A DNA stretch of 6,068 nucleotides, from assembly GCA_015657605.1 (NCBI GenBank), contig JACDQO010000353.1:1-6068 (forward strand). The letters run 5' to 3'. The position numbers and the translations under genes were made by a program. The notes under the pieces were generated by a model. The model ran no database searches. It was given only the letters and a program-made list of their open reading frames with translations, and was not told where the DNA came from. Below, in pieces: positions 5,935 through 6,068 of this stretch (position 1 is the first letter of the stretch; each line of letters starts with the position of its first letter). The stretch is from Limnohabitans sp. (GTDB lineage: Bacteria; Pseudomonadota; Gammaproteobacteria; Burkholderiales; Burkholderiaceae_C).

Positions 5935-6068
5935 ATGGCAAATGTTGAGTGGTCTGGCGGCCAAGAACACTGGACCCACAAAGGCGACATCCGTCTTTTT
6001 TTGTGGCAAAAATCCGCATCCCCCCAAAGTCCCGCATGCGGGCACGGTCGTTGTTTGTGGCTATTGGT
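5935..6068 (+). CDS. Second alpha/beta hydrolase, 5' end only, probably frameshifted
   Basis: An ATG at 5935 follows AAGGAG (5920-5925) at 9 nt, an ordinary strong site. The first 29 residues begin MANVEWSGGQEHW and continue GDIRLFLWQK to S29. They resemble the N-terminus of the upstream hydrolase: Q10-E11...D18-I-R-L-F-L-W-Q-K26 lines up with Q5-E6...D13-V-R-L-Y-V-Y-R-K21 without gaps. The frame stays open to the window edge but becomes unlike a hydrolase after the run of six C at 6020-6025. The frame entered by removing one C reads SASPKVPHAGTVV, which fits the strand leading to the oxyanion hole. The catalytic residues are outside the window, so the family call rests on this N-terminal similarity and gene order. 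Confidence 0.6.
   Translation, partial: MANVEWSGGQEHWTHKGDIRLFLWQKSASPQSPACGHGRCLWLL

Noticed and set aside
1..6068. Mobile elements, attachment sites, CRISPR repeats, tRNA or rRNA genes.
   Set aside because: I saw no transposase or integrase motifs, terminal inverted repeats, regularly spaced direct repeats or tRNA-like cloverleaf. Composition and codon style look even across the window.

Overview
The window looks like ordinary chromosomal DNA from a betaproteobacterium, most likely Burkholderiales and probably a Comamonadaceae-type organism. This is inferred from the moderately high GC, the Bug-type solute receptor with a COG0179-type FAH hydrolase, the style of the PurB protein, and AGGAG-type ribosome sites in the right-hand operon. 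There is no rRNA, tRNA, insertion sequence, phage gene or CRISPR array. I place the lineage by protein resemblance recalled from memory, not by a search.

Layout. Bases 1-63 hold the last 20 codons of a plus-strand gene that resembles argC (arginine biosynthesis). Facing it on the minus strand are purB (702-2102, adenylosuccinate lyase, purine biosynthesis) and, 4 nt downstream of purB, a YaeQ-family gene (137-697); these two are probably co-transcribed. A 122-bp divergent intergenic region (2103-2224) separates purB from a plus-strand YibF-like glutathione S-transferase gene (2225-2839). A 178-bp gap with two perfect hairpins (2840-3017) follows.

From 3018 a plus-strand catabolic-looking operon begins: an FAH-family hydrolase with a TTG start (3018-3890), a Bug/TctC-type periplasmic solute-binding protein (3911-4771 as read, originally to 4884), an alpha/beta hydrolase with a GTG start (4939-5832), and the beginning of a second, related alpha/beta hydrolase (5935 to the window edge). 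A plausible reading is capture of an organic acid in the periplasm followed by hydrolysis in the cytoplasm, but the substrate cannot be read from the sequence.

Oddities. The Bug gene carries a clear one-base frameshift near 4738 that detaches its last 47 residues. The last gene shows a second probable frameshift at a run of six C (6020-6025). Two one-base indels in one operon suggest either sequence error or a decaying operon. The purB start has a -10-like hexamer so close to its ATG that a leaderless transcript is possible. I found no convincing new biological system here; the most useful follow-ups are the two frameshifts and the substrate of the FAH/Bug/double-hydrolase operon.
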